In this document: positions 1-5,710 of the stretch, in pieces
Numbering within the stretch: position 1 is the stretch's first letter
Layout: each line of letters starts with the position of its first letter
From: Rhodospirillaceae bacterium
GTDB taxonomy: Bacteria > Pseudomonadota > Alphaproteobacteria > Rhodospirillales_A > Casp-alpha2
DNA: 7,486 nucleotides
Assembly: GCA_003488105.1 (NCBI GenBank)
Contig: DNMS01000337.1
Location: forward strand, 520 to 8,005
Direction: 5' to 3'
Notes under the pieces: model-generated
Databases searched by the model: none
What the model was told of the DNA's origin: nothing
What the model saw: only the letters and a program-made list of their open reading frames with translations
Program-made: the position numbers and the translations under genes

Positions 1-664
1 CCAGGCGACGGTGTTTTCCGACGATCCGGCGGCGCAGGCCCGGGCGTTCCAGGATGCGGGCTGTGAATGGGTTCATTTAGTTGATCTTAATGGCGCCTTC
101 GAAGGAAAGCCAGTGAACGCCGCCGCCGTGACCGGCATTTTGGCGGCCCTTGATATCCCGGTGCAGCTGGGCGGCGGCATCCGCAACATGGCGACAATCG
201 ACGATTGGCTGGCCCGCGGCGTGCGCCGGGTGATCCTGGGCACGGTCGCCTTGACCGATCCGGACCTGGTCAAGGCCGCCTGCAAGGCCCATCCGGGCCG
301 GGTCGCCGTCGGCATCGATGCCCGCGACGGTCTGGTCGCGGTCGAAGGTTGGGCCGAGGTGTCGGAACTGACGGCGTTGGAGCTTGCCAAACGGTTCGAG
401 GACGCGGGCGTGGCCGCCATCATCTTCACCGACATCGGCCGCGACGGCGTCATGCAGGGCCCGAACCTGCAGGCGACGCTGGATCTCGCCCGCGCGGTCA
501 GCATTCCCGTGATCGCGTCGGGCGGCGTGTCGTCCATGGCCGATCTGGAAGACTTGAAGGCCCAGGGCGGCGGATTGCTCGAAGGCGTGATTTCCGGCCG
601 GGCCGTCTATGACGGCAAGATCGACCTGCCCGCCGCCGTCAAACTGCTGAAGGACGCGGCCTGA
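1..664 (+). CDS. hisA: HisA, phosphoribosylformimino-5-aminoimidazole carboxamide ribotide isomerase (5'-partial)
   Basis: Cytoplasmic (beta/alpha)8-barrel isomerase of histidine biosynthesis that converts ProFAR to PRFAR, the substrate of HisF. The reading frame is open to the window edge. The first visible residues, [13 protein letters not shown], match the family a few dozen residues in, so the true start and the N-terminal catalytic Asp are outside the window; the GTG at 11 is an internal Val codon. Visible marks are the phosphate-binding QLGGGIR, the second catalytic Asp in GIDARDG (codon 317-319), [14 protein letters not shown], and the C-terminal phosphate loops ASGGVSS and [11 protein letters not shown]. 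The stop TGA at 662-664 shares its A with an ATG at 664. hisF follows after 16 bases, so the two are surely co-transcribed. Identification is firm; only the N-terminus is missing. Confidence 0.97.
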   Translation, partial: QATVFSDDPAAQARAFQDAGCEWVHLVDLNGAFEGKPVNAAAVTGILAALDIPVQLGGGIRNMATIDDWLARGVRRVILGTVALTDPDLVKAACKAHPGRVAVGIDARDGLVAVEGWAEVSELTALELAKRFEDAGVAAIIFTDIGRDGVMQGPNLQATLDLARAVSIPVIASGGVSSMADLEDLKAQGGGLLEGVISGRAVYDGKIDLPAAVKLLKDAA

Positions 665-687
665 TGCTCAAGGCGCCAAAATGTTAA
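664..687 (+). other. Seven-codon mini-ORF at the hisA/hisF junction, an out-of-frame copy of the hisF start
   Basis: The hisA stop overlaps an ATG (TGATG). Reading from it gives M-L-K-A-P-K-C and then TAA at 685-687, just inside hisF. The first 12 bases, ATGCTCAAGGCG, match the true hisF start, ATGTTAAAGGCG, at 10 of 12 positions and encode the same Met-Leu-Lys-Ala. The offset is 17 bases, so the copy is out of frame with hisF. The AAGG at 670-673 inside the mini-ORF lies 7 bases before the hisF ATG and can serve as its ribosome binding site. The sequence is plain to see; whether the mini-ORF is translated or couples hisA to hisF translation is inference. Confidence 0.5.
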
Positions 688-1481
688 AGGCGAGGGTCAT
701 TCCCTGTCTCGACGTCAACGAAGGCCGCGTGGTCAAGGGCGTCAACTTCGTCGACCTGGTCGACGCCGGCGATCCGGTGGAACAGGCCCGAGTCTATGAC
801 GCCGCCGGGGCGGACGAACTTTGTTTCCTGGACATCACCGCCAGCCATGAAAACCGCGACACCATCTTCGACGTGGTGGCGCGCACGGCGGAACAATGTT
901 TCATGCCGTTGACCGTGGGCGGCGGCGTGCGCACCACGGAGGATATCCGCAAGCTTCTGTTGGCCGGGGCCGACAAGGTCTCCATCAACACTGCCGCCGT
1001 GCACAACCCGGACTTCGTGCGCGAAGCCTCGGAAAAATTCGGCGCGCAATGCATCGTCGTCGCGGTCGACGCCAAGCGGGTCGACGCGGAAACGCGCGAA
1101 CCGTCGCCCGACGGTACCCGGTTCGAGATCTTCACCCACGGCGGGCGCAAGGCCACGGGCATCGAATGCATTTCCTGGGCGGAAAAAATGGCGGACTTCG
1201 GCGCGGGCGAAATCCTGCTGACCTCCATGGACCGCGACGGCACCAAGAACGGCTTCGACCTGGCCCTGACCCGCGCCGTCGCCGACGCCGTGCCCGTGCC
1301 GGTGATCGCCTCCGGCGGCGTCGGCAATCTGGACCATCTGGTCGACGGCATCACCCAGGGCCATGCCTCGGCCGTGCTCGCCGCCTCGATCTTTCACTTC
1401 GGCACCTATTCCATTCAGCAGGCCAAGGCGCATATGCTGGCGGCCGGCGCGCCGGTGCGCATGGATGAAACCGCCGCCTGA
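681..1481 (+). CDS. hisF: HisF, imidazole glycerol phosphate synthase cyclase subunit
   Basis: 266-residue (beta/alpha)8-barrel cyclase. With the HisH glutaminase it turns PRFAR plus ammonia into imidazole glycerol phosphate and AICAR; hisH is not in the window. Both catalytic aspartates are present: D11 in RVIPCLDV and D130 in VVAVDAKRV. Other family motifs are [18 protein letters not shown], the phosphate-binding [23 protein letters not shown] and IASGGVG. Length and N-terminus fit the family (about 250-265 residues), so the ATG at 681 is preferred over the ATG at 664, which is out of frame and stops after seven codons. AAGG at 670-673 is the probable ribosome binding site. The gene lies 16 bases after hisA and 24 before hisE. 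No lesion is visible. Confidence 0.98.
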   Translation: MLKARVIPCLDVNEGRVVKGVNFVDLVDAGDPVEQARVYDAAGADELCFLDITASHENRDTIFDVVARTAEQCFMPLTVGGGVRTTEDIRKLLLAGADKVSINTAAVHNPDFVREASEKFGAQCIVVAVDAKRVDAETREPSPDGTRFEIFTHGGRKATGIECISWAEKMADFGAGEILLTSMDRDGTKNGFDLALTRAVADAVPVPVIASGGVGNLDHLVDGITQGHASAVLAASIFHFGTYSIQQAKAHMLAAGAPVRMDETAA

Positions 1482-1505
1482 GATTTTCACGTTAGGACCC
1501 CGGCC

Positions 1506-1841
1506 ATGACCCATATCCTGGACGCCCTGTTCGCGACCATCGAAAGCCGAAAAGCAGCTTTTGAAAATGGGGGCGCCGACCCGGCATCGAGCTATACGGC
1601 CAAGCTGTTTGCCGGCGGCACGCCCCTGATCGCGCGCAAGATCGGGGAGGAAGCAGTCGAGACCGCCGTCGCCGCCCTGACGGAGGACAATACCTCCGTC
1701 GCCAAGGAAAGTGCGGACGTGCTTTATCATCTGCTCGCCCTGTGGGCGCAGCTGGGTCTCGACCCCGCCGATGTCTGGGCCGAGTTGGAACGCCGCACCG
1801 GGCAGTCGGGGGTCGCGGAAAAAGCAAGCCGCCCGAAGTAA
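1506..1841 (+). CDS. hisE: HisE, phosphoribosyl-ATP pyrophosphatase
   Basis: 111-residue all-helical pyrophosphatase of the MazG-like fold. It hydrolyses phosphoribosyl-ATP to phosphoribosyl-AMP and pyrophosphate, the second step of histidine synthesis. The metal-binding signatures are visible: KIGEEAVETAVAA in the first half and ESADVLYHLLALW in the second, with SYTAKLFAGG before them. Length is normal for a free-standing HisE; there is no HisI cyclohydrolase domain, so HisI must be encoded elsewhere. The ATG at 1506 has AGGA at 1494-1497, 8 bases upstream. The gene follows hisF by 24 bases and precedes the HIT gene by 16, consistent with one transcript. The last eight or so residues (VAEKASRPK) look like a loose basic tail. 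Confidence 0.97.
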   Translation: MTHILDALFATIESRKAAFENGGADPASSYTAKLFAGGTPLIARKIGEEAVETAVAALTEDNTSVAKESADVLYHLLALWAQLGLDPADVWAELERRTGQSGVAEKASRPK

Positions 1842-1845
1842 GGGC

Positions 1846-1850
1846 AGGAG
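1846..1850 (+). promoter_or_regulatory. Ribosome binding site that fixes the HIT gene start
   Basis: AGGAG lies 7 bases before the ATG at 1858. The same frame is open further upstream, with an ATG at 1711 inside hisE, but the homologous protein begins at MAYDENNIF and this Shine-Dalgarno sequence supports the downstream start. Confidence 0.8.
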
Positions 1851-1857
1851 AATTCAG

Positions 1858-2220
1858 ATGGCTTACGACGAGAACAACATCTTCGCGCGCATCATCCGGG
1901 GCGAAATCCCCTGTTCGACCGTTTACGAGGACGACCACGTCCTGGCCTTCAAGGACATCCAGCCGCAGCGCCGGATTCATGTCTTGGTCATTCCCAAGGG
2001 ACATTACGTCGACATGAGCGATTTCTCGGAAAACGCCAGCGACGCGGAAATCCTCGCCTATACCCGGGCCATCAAGAAGGTCGCCGACAAGCTGGGCGTG
2101 ACCGAAGATGGCTATCGGCTGATCGCCAATACAGGCACGAACGGCCATCAGGACGTGCCCCACCTGCATCTCCACATCGTCGGCGGGGAACCCGTCGGCC
2201 CGATGCTCAAGCGGCCCTGA
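1858..2220 (+). CDS. hinT: HIT-family purine nucleotide hydrolase (HinT-like)
   Basis: 120-residue histidine-triad protein. Family members are cytoplasmic homodimers that bind purine nucleotides and hydrolyse AMP-N phosphoramidates such as AMP-lysine. The N-terminal NIFARIIRGEIPCSTVYEDDHVLAFKDI is typical of the HinT/PKCI branch. The triad motif PHLHLHIVGG places His at 102, 104 and 106, with H104 in the catalytic position by comparison with human HINT1. The RLIANTGTNGHQDV segment is also typical. It starts 16 bases after hisE behind a good AGGAG, so it is probably the last gene of the his transcript. This pairing is familiar from alphaproteobacteria. The physiological substrate is unknown; a link to the nucleotide chemistry of HisE is only a suggestion from position. 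The symbol is assigned by family, not by proven function. Confidence 0.93.
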   Translation: MAYDENNIFARIIRGEIPCSTVYEDDHVLAFKDIQPQRRIHVLVIPKGHYVDMSDFSENASDAEILAYTRAIKKVADKLGVTEDGYRLIANTGTNGHQDVPHLHLHIVGGEPVGPMLKRP

Positions 2221-2259
2221 CCGCACCCAAGCTGGATCTCATAACGATCTGAATTACAT

Positions 2260-2280
2260 ACCGTTTTACGGTTTTCTTTG
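2260..2280 (+). terminator. Possible weak intrinsic terminator after the his/HIT operon
   Basis: ACCGT (2260-2264), loop TTT, ACGGT (2268-2272) form a 5-bp stem, directly followed by TTTCTTTG. A short stem with a T-rich tail about 40 bases after the HIT stop suits a weak rho-independent terminator. The stem is short and only moderately GC-rich, and it overlaps the left arm of a larger inverted repeat, so it may have another role. Confidence 0.35.
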
Positions 2281-2301
2281 CAAAATCCAGGTGACATACT
2301 T

Positions 2302-2311
2302 TGGTATGAAT
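2302..2311 (+). promoter_or_regulatory. Possible extended -10 promoter element for the 144-residue protein gene
   Basis: TGGTATGAAT contains TGn followed by TATGAA (4 of 6 matches to TATAAT), about 35 bases before the ATG at 2343. No good -35 hexamer lies at standard spacing; TTGCAA at 2278-2283 is 21 bases away. The element sits on the right arm of the inverted repeats, so a protein bound there could block RNA polymerase. This is a weak prediction. Confidence 0.25.
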
Positions 2312-2342
2312 TCATCGACCATGAATAACCGGGGGATTATGC

Positions 2343-2777
2343 ATGGATACGGATTTCGAATTCGATATGCGGTTGGACGATAACGGGGTTCTGCTGTTCA
2401 AGTTCGGCGGTGTTTTCGACGTAGAACAATGGGCCGACCGGCAGCGCGCCGCCACGGCGCGGCTCTTTGGCAACGGCATCGACCCCGGGCTGCCGGCCGT
2501 CGTGGACCTGCGCGGCTTCATCCCGCCGCAGGGGGACTGGAACAAGATTGCCAAGCTTGTATTTGCCCGCTCGCAAACCATGGGCGAAACGCGGCAGCGC
2601 TGCGCCTTGATCACGGGCGGTAACTTCTGCATCGACCTCGCCTGCCGGTTTTACATCGTGTCCAAGGCGTTCATGTCCCGCACCAAATGCGAAACCCGGA
2701 CCTTCTGCACCTTCGAAGACGGCTATGCCTGGGCCGCCGAAAACTTCGTCACCCCCGTGCCGTCCCGCCTCCACTAA
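2343..2777 (+). CDS. Uncharacterised 144-residue protein, possibly STAS/SpoIIAA-like
   Basis: I do not recognise this protein with certainty. The pattern suggests a small cytoplasmic alpha/beta fold: an N-terminal strand pair (residues 8-25), a helix with EQWADRQRAATARLF, a strand PAVVDLRG (51-58), a helix (66-79), a strand QRCALITGG (85-93), a helix, a strand, and a C-terminal FEDGYAWAAENF helix. This order recalls STAS/SpoIIAA-like domains, in which a VVDLRG-type strand is followed by a helix, but the call is inference. There is no signal peptide or membrane segment. Five cysteines (87, 96, 101, 116, 122) sit in the second half. GGGGG at 2331-2335 is 7 bases before the ATG. The gene stands alone on the plus strand, with its own AT-rich upstream region, and its last 29 bases overlap the 3' end of comM on the other strand. 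GC content and codon use resemble the neighbours. Confidence 0.85.
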   Translation: MDTDFEFDMRLDDNGVLLFKFGGVFDVEQWADRQRAATARLFGNGIDPGLPAVVDLRGFIPPQGDWNKIAKLVFARSQTMGETRQRCALITGGNFCIDLACRFYIVSKAFMSRTKCETRTFCTFEDGYAWAAENFVTPVPSRLH

Positions 2778-4299
2778 CGGCGCCCCGCCCCGGCGCCAGG
2801 CGGCGGAACGACAGCGCCTCCGCCACATGCAGGCGCGCGACACCGTCGGACCGGTCCATGTCGGCCAGGGTGCGGGCGACGCGCAGCACCCGATGATAGC
2901 CCCGGGCGCTGAGGCCCAGGCGCGCCGCCGCGTCCACCAGCAGTTTGCGGCCCGCGTCATCCGGTCTGGCAACCCGGTCGAGCAGTTCGCCATCGGCCTG
3001 GGCGTTGGTGCGGATTCCCGTGGCCTTTTCCCGTTTGTAACGGTCGGCCTGAATCGCGCGGGCCTGGGCGACCCGGGCCGCGACCTGGGCGGTGCCCTCG
3101 CCGGGCGGCGGCAGGTCGAGGTCGAGCGGGCTGACCGCCGGCACGTCCAAGTGAATGTCGATGCGGTCGAACAGGGGGCCGGAAATGCGGCCTTGATAAT
3201 CTTCCGCGCATTTTGGGGCTTTTGAGCAGGCCTGCGCCGCGTCGCCGAGATAGCCGCAGCGGCAGGGGTTCATGGCGGCGATCAACTGAAACCGCGCCGG
3301 ATAGGTGACATGGGCATTGGCCCGCGCCACGGCGGCGCGCCCGGTTTCCAGCGGCTGGCGCAGACTTTCCAGGGTGGCGCGCTGAAATTCAGGAAGTTCG
3401 TCCAGGAACAGCACGCCCTGATGGGCGAGCGAGACCTCGCCGGGCCGAACCCGCATGCCGCCGCCGATCAGGGCGGGCAGGGACGCCGAATGGTGCGGGT
3501 CGCGGAACGGTCTTTGTCTGGAGAGCCCGCCGCCGGTCAACTCGCCGGCCAGGCTCTGGACCATGGACACCTCGAGAATTTCTTCCGGCGCCAGCGGCGG
3601 CAGCAGCCCGGGCAGGCGCTGCGCCAACATGGATTTCCCGGCCCCGGGCGGGCCGACCATCAAAAGATTATGGCCGCCGCTGGCCGCGATCTCCAACCCC
3701 CGCTTGGCCGTTTCCTGGCCCTTGATGTCGGCCAGGTCCGGATACTGTGCGGCTTGCCCGGCCTCGGGGGGGGCCGGCGGGGCCAGCACCTGGCTGCCTT
3801 TGAAATGGTTGACGAGCGCGAGAAGATTGGGCGCGGCCAGGATGTCCGCCCCGCCGGCCCAGGCCGCCTCGCCGCCCTGCGCGGCCGGACAGATCAACCC
3901 TAAGTCCCGGGCGTTGGCGTGGACGGCGGCCGGCAACACCCCGGCAACCGGGGCCAGCGCCCCGTCGAGCGCCAATTCGCCCAGGGCCAGATAGCGCACC
4001 ATGTCGTCGGCCGGCAGCACGTCCATGGCGGTCAGCAGCGCCAGGGCGATGGGCAGGTCGAAATGGCTGCCTTCCTTGGCCAGGTCGGCGGGCGCCAGGT
4101 TGACGGTAATGCGCTTGGGCGGCAGGGCCAGGCCCATGGCGTGAAGGGCGGCGCGGACCCGTTCCCGGCTTTCCGCGACCGCCTTGTCCGGCAGGCCGAC
4201 CACGGAAAAGGCGGGCAGGCCGCCGGTCATCTGCACCTGGACATCGACGTCCAGAACGTCGATGCCCTGAAAGGCGGCGGTGGCGATGCGTGCGACCAT
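2749..4299 (-). CDS. comM: ComM/YifB-family AAA+ ATPase (Mg-chelatase-like)
   Basis: 516-residue hexamer-forming AAA+ protein. ComM of Vibrio cholerae is known as a branch-migration helicase in natural transformation; the role in this organism is inferred. In order there are an N-terminal ChlI/Lon-like domain (MVARIATAAFQGIDV, FSVVGLPDKAVAESRERVRAA), an Ala/Pro-rich linker (about 171-187), the AAA+ core with Walker A GPPGAGKS (216-223), Walker B GVLFLDE (295-301), NPCRCGYLGD and RISGPLFDRIDIHLDVP, and the C-terminal Mg-chelatase domain ending near R500. Cysteines 346, 348, 358 and 364 form a metal-site-like cluster. The family usually has about 500-510 residues, so the last 16 (Gly/Ala/Arg-rich) form a short tail, and this tail overlaps the convergent gene. 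The start at 4299 is chosen for homology and a good AAGGGG site. Eight consecutive C bases encode part of the linker. Confidence 0.96.
   Translation of the reverse strand: MVARIATAAFQGIDVLDVDVQVQMTGGLPAFSVVGLPDKAVAESRERVRAALHAMGLALPPKRITVNLAPADLAKEGSHFDLPIALALLTAMDVLPADDMVRYLALGELALDGALAPVAGVLPAAVHANARDLGLICPAAQGGEAAWAGGADILAAPNLLALVNHFKGSQVLAPPAPPEAGQAAQYPDLADIKGQETAKRGLEIAASGGHNLLMVGPPGAGKSMLAQRLPGLLPPLAPEEILEVSMVQSLAGELTGGGLSRQRPFRDPHHSASLPALIGGGMRVRPGEVSLAHQGVLFLDELPEFQRATLESLRQPLETGRAAVARANAHVTYPARFQLIAAMNPCRCGYLGDAAQACSKAPKCAEDYQGRISGPLFDRIDIHLDVPAVSPLDLDLPPPGEGTAQVAARVAQARAIQADRYKREKATGIRTNAQADGELLDRVARPDDAGRKLLVDAAARLGLSARGYHRVLRVARTLADMDRSDGVARLHVAEALSFRRLAPGRGAVSGGGTARG
2779..2797. 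repeat. GC-rich hairpin just after the 144-residue protein gene
   Basis: GGCGCC (2779-2784), a 7-base C-rich loop, and GGCGCC again (2792-2797) form a 6-bp all-GC stem starting one base after the stop of the plus-strand gene. No T-run follows on either strand, so it is not a classical intrinsic terminator. It also lies in the comM coding region near the codons for residues 501-507. It could stabilise the 3' end or slow polymerase between convergent genes; equally, it may be incidental in GC-rich sequence. Confidence 0.3.
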
Positions 4300-4305
4300 C
4301 GTCGG

Positions 4306-4311
4306 CCCCTT
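4306..4311 (-). promoter_or_regulatory. Ribosome binding site that fixes the comM start
   Basis: On the minus strand AAGGGG lies 6 bases before the ATG at 4299. The same frame is open to a further ATG at 4380, but the extra 27 residues resemble nothing in the family, and the standard N-terminus begins with MVARIATAAF. Confidence 0.8.
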
Positions 4312-4347
4312 GTTCTCAACCCCTGTTGGTTGGAAGATAAGATACCT

Positions 4348-4357
4348 TTTCGCGAAA
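4348..4357. repeat. Ten-base perfect palindrome in the sixA-comM gap
   Basis: TTTCGCGAAA is a perfect palindrome, centred about 54 bases upstream of the comM start in the 97-base gap after sixA. On the minus strand it is followed closely by TATCTT, which could be a poor -10 hexamer, though no matching -35 is evident. It may be an operator for comM or a chance palindrome. Confidence 0.3.
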
Positions 4358-4396
4358 GAGGAAAACCCCCCACGCGGCAAAGAGGCGCGATTTTGT

Positions 4397-4912
4397 CTAA
4401 GCTAGATCCCGGGGCCGCACGAACCTGTGCAGCACGCCGGACCCTTCGCTGATTTTGGTCCAGCTGTCCCGCGCGAAGCGGATTTCGGCGAGGGCGGCGG
4501 TCGGATACTTTTCCGCCAGATTTGCCAGGGCCTTGGCCTTGCCGGTTCCGGCCAGGCGATGGGCCAGGTCCTCGATCTCCGGGTTATGGCCGATCAGCAG
4601 CAGGCGGTCGCAGTCGTCGGGTACGCGGCGCAGCGCCGCCAGCAGGGCGGCCGAGGACACGGCGTAAAGCCCCTTGCTGATGCGCACGGGAACCTCTTGG
4701 CCCAGTTCGGGCGCGACCAAGTCCCAGGTTTCCTGGGCGCGCCGCGCCGTGGAGCACAGCACCAGATCGGGGATCAGGCCCTCGGCCGAAAGGTAGCGGC
4801 CCATGCAGGGGGCGGCGTCGCGCCCGCGGGGTGCCAGCGGACGGTCGATGTCGTCGAGCCCGGACGCGGCCCAGTCGGATTTGGCGTGGCGCAGCAGAAG
4901 AAGTGTTTTCAC
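4397..4912 (-). CDS. sixA: SixA-type histidine phosphatase family protein
   Basis: 171-residue protein of the histidine phosphatase (phosphoglycerate-mutase-like) superfamily, in the RHAKS subgroup that includes SixA. E. coli SixA removes phosphate from phosphohistidine proteins. The catalytic pocket is complete: R8-H9 in LLLRHAKSDW, R57 in CSTARRAQETW, and H109 in LLLIGHNPEIEDLA. There is no signal peptide, so it should be cytoplasmic. The start is GTG at 4912, directly ahead of the first strand. It lies only 4 bases after the TAG of the preceding hydrolase gene and has no clear Shine-Dalgarno sequence, which suggests translation by re-initiation. The substrate is unknown; a PTS or two-component phosphohistidine is a family-based guess. 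It is slightly longer than E. coli SixA (161 residues). Confidence 0.9.
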   Translation of the reverse strand: MKTLLLLRHAKSDWAASGLDDIDRPLAPRGRDAAPCMGRYLSAEGLIPDLVLCSTARRAQETWDLVAPELGQEVPVRISKGLYAVSSAALLAALRRVPDDCDRLLLIGHNPEIEDLAHRLAGTGKAKALANLAEKYPTAALAEIRFARDSWTKISEGSGVLHRFVRPRDLA

Positions 4913-4916
4913 GATG

Positions 4917-5678
4917 CTATTTGCGCTTCGCCGGGGCGGCTTTTTTCAGGTTGCGGTCCCACAGGGCGAACAGCTTGTCCCAGGCGGCCTCCGCCTGTAC
5001 CGGTGTATAGACAAGGCGTTCGGCGAACTGAAAGCCGTGCTGCGTGCCCTTGAGCTGCAGGACAGTCGCCTTCACGCCGGTCTTCTTGATCGCCTTCTTC
5101 AGGGCCTCGACCGTCGCCTGCGGCACGTGGGCGTCCGTCTCGGCGAAGATGAACAGCAATTCGCCCTGAACCTGGTTCAGTAGCAGATGGGGAGAATCCT
5201 CCTGGTCCGTGACGATGCCGACCCCGTACATGCTGGCCGCCGCCTTGATGCGCGTCGGGAAGCGTCCGGCGACGGTGGCGACGTAACGTCCGCTCATGCA
5301 ATAGCCGACACAGCCGACCGGCCCGGCGGCGACATCGGCCTGGGCGTCGAGGAAGGCGAGAATGCCCGCGGTGTCGTCGGTTACGTCGGCGTTGGTCAGG
5401 GAATTCATGGCTTCCCGCCAGACATTGGTCATGGCTTCCGTGCGCCGGGTGTTGTCGAGGCGCAGCGTGCCGAGCCGGTAATACATGTCCGGCAGGATGC
5501 AGTAATAACCCGCCTTCGCTATTCTTCGGGCCATGTTGCAGAGTTCCTCGCGGAAGCCCGGCGCGTCCATGTAGAAGATGATCGCCGGAAACGGCCCGCC
5601 CGCGTCGGGCCGCGCGACGAAGGACGGCATGCGCCCGTACTTGGTCGGCACCTCGACCATACCTTCAATAAGCGCCAT
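4917..5678 (-). CDS. Dienelactone hydrolase family protein
   Basis: 253-residue cytoplasmic alpha/beta-hydrolase of the dienelactone hydrolase family. The catalytic triad is visible: the nucleophile C127 in GCVGYCMSGR, D182 in ETDAHVP, and H214 in GTQHGFQF. The N-terminal YGRMPSFVARPDAGGPFPAIIFYMDAPGFREELCNMARRIAKAGYYCILPDMYYR is typical, with E44-type and R52-region contacts expected near the active site. The family includes carboxymethylenebutenolidase, but most members have unknown substrates, and no aromatic-degradation genes are nearby, so a role in chlorocatechol breakdown should not be assumed. A good GGGAG lies 7 bases before the ATG. The gene follows gshB by 32 bases and precedes sixA by 4, so it sits inside an operon. 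The C-terminus is a lysine-rich tail (KKAAPAKRK). Confidence 0.93.
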   Translation of the reverse strand: MALIEGMVEVPTKYGRMPSFVARPDAGGPFPAIIFYMDAPGFREELCNMARRIAKAGYYCILPDMYYRLGTLRLDNTRRTEAMTNVWREAMNSLTNADVTDDTAGILAFLDAQADVAAGPVGCVGYCMSGRYVATVAGRFPTRIKAAASMYGVGIVTDQEDSPHLLLNQVQGELLFIFAETDAHVPQATVEALKKAIKKTGVKATVLQLKGTQHGFQFAERLVYTPVQAEAAWDKLFALWDRNLKKAAPAKRK

Positions 5679-5710
5679 TGCGATTCTCCCTTTGCGTTTC
5701 TTGTCGCGGC

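Larger units (their letters stand above)
2251..2313. repeat. Interrupted inverted repeat upstream of the 144-residue protein gene
   Basis: GAATTACATACC at 2251-2262 pairs with GGTATGAATTC at 2303-2313, leaving one unpaired A, so 11 bases match across a 40-base spacer. A second, tighter repeat, CATAC-TTTG-GTATG (2295-2308), uses the same right arm. Three copies of a CATAC-type half-site therefore lie within about 50 bases (2257, 2295, and inverted at 2304). This arrangement suits a dimeric repressor or activator site, but no factor is identified. Confidence 0.45.

Noticed and set aside
684..1730. 348-residue open frame on the minus strand across hisF and hisE
   Set aside because: It lies antisense to two well-recognised genes, has low-complexity composition rich in Gly, Asp, His and Arg, and matches nothing known to me. 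Long antisense frames are expected in GC-rich coding DNA.
1711..1857. Upstream start for the HIT protein inside hisE
   Set aside because: The extra 49 residues are a frame-shifted reading of hisE; AGGAG before 1858 and the family N-terminus support the shorter protein.
2337..2993. 218-residue minus-strand open frame overlapping the 144-residue gene and the end of comM
   Set aside because: Its N-terminal part is an alternative frame of comM and the rest is antisense to the orphan gene; no recognisable domain.
4301..4332. Possible SOS (LexA) box upstream of comM, suggested by GTTC at 4312
   Set aside because: The alphaproteobacterial GTTC-N7-GTTC pattern is not completed: the second half reads CTGT. 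A nearby CAACC/GGTTG pair is only a 5-bp stem with no further support.
4300..4380. Upstream in-frame ATG at 4380 as the comM start
   Set aside because: It would add 27 residues not seen at the family N-terminus and would cover the palindrome; the ATG at 4299 has a better ribosome binding site and gives the standard start.
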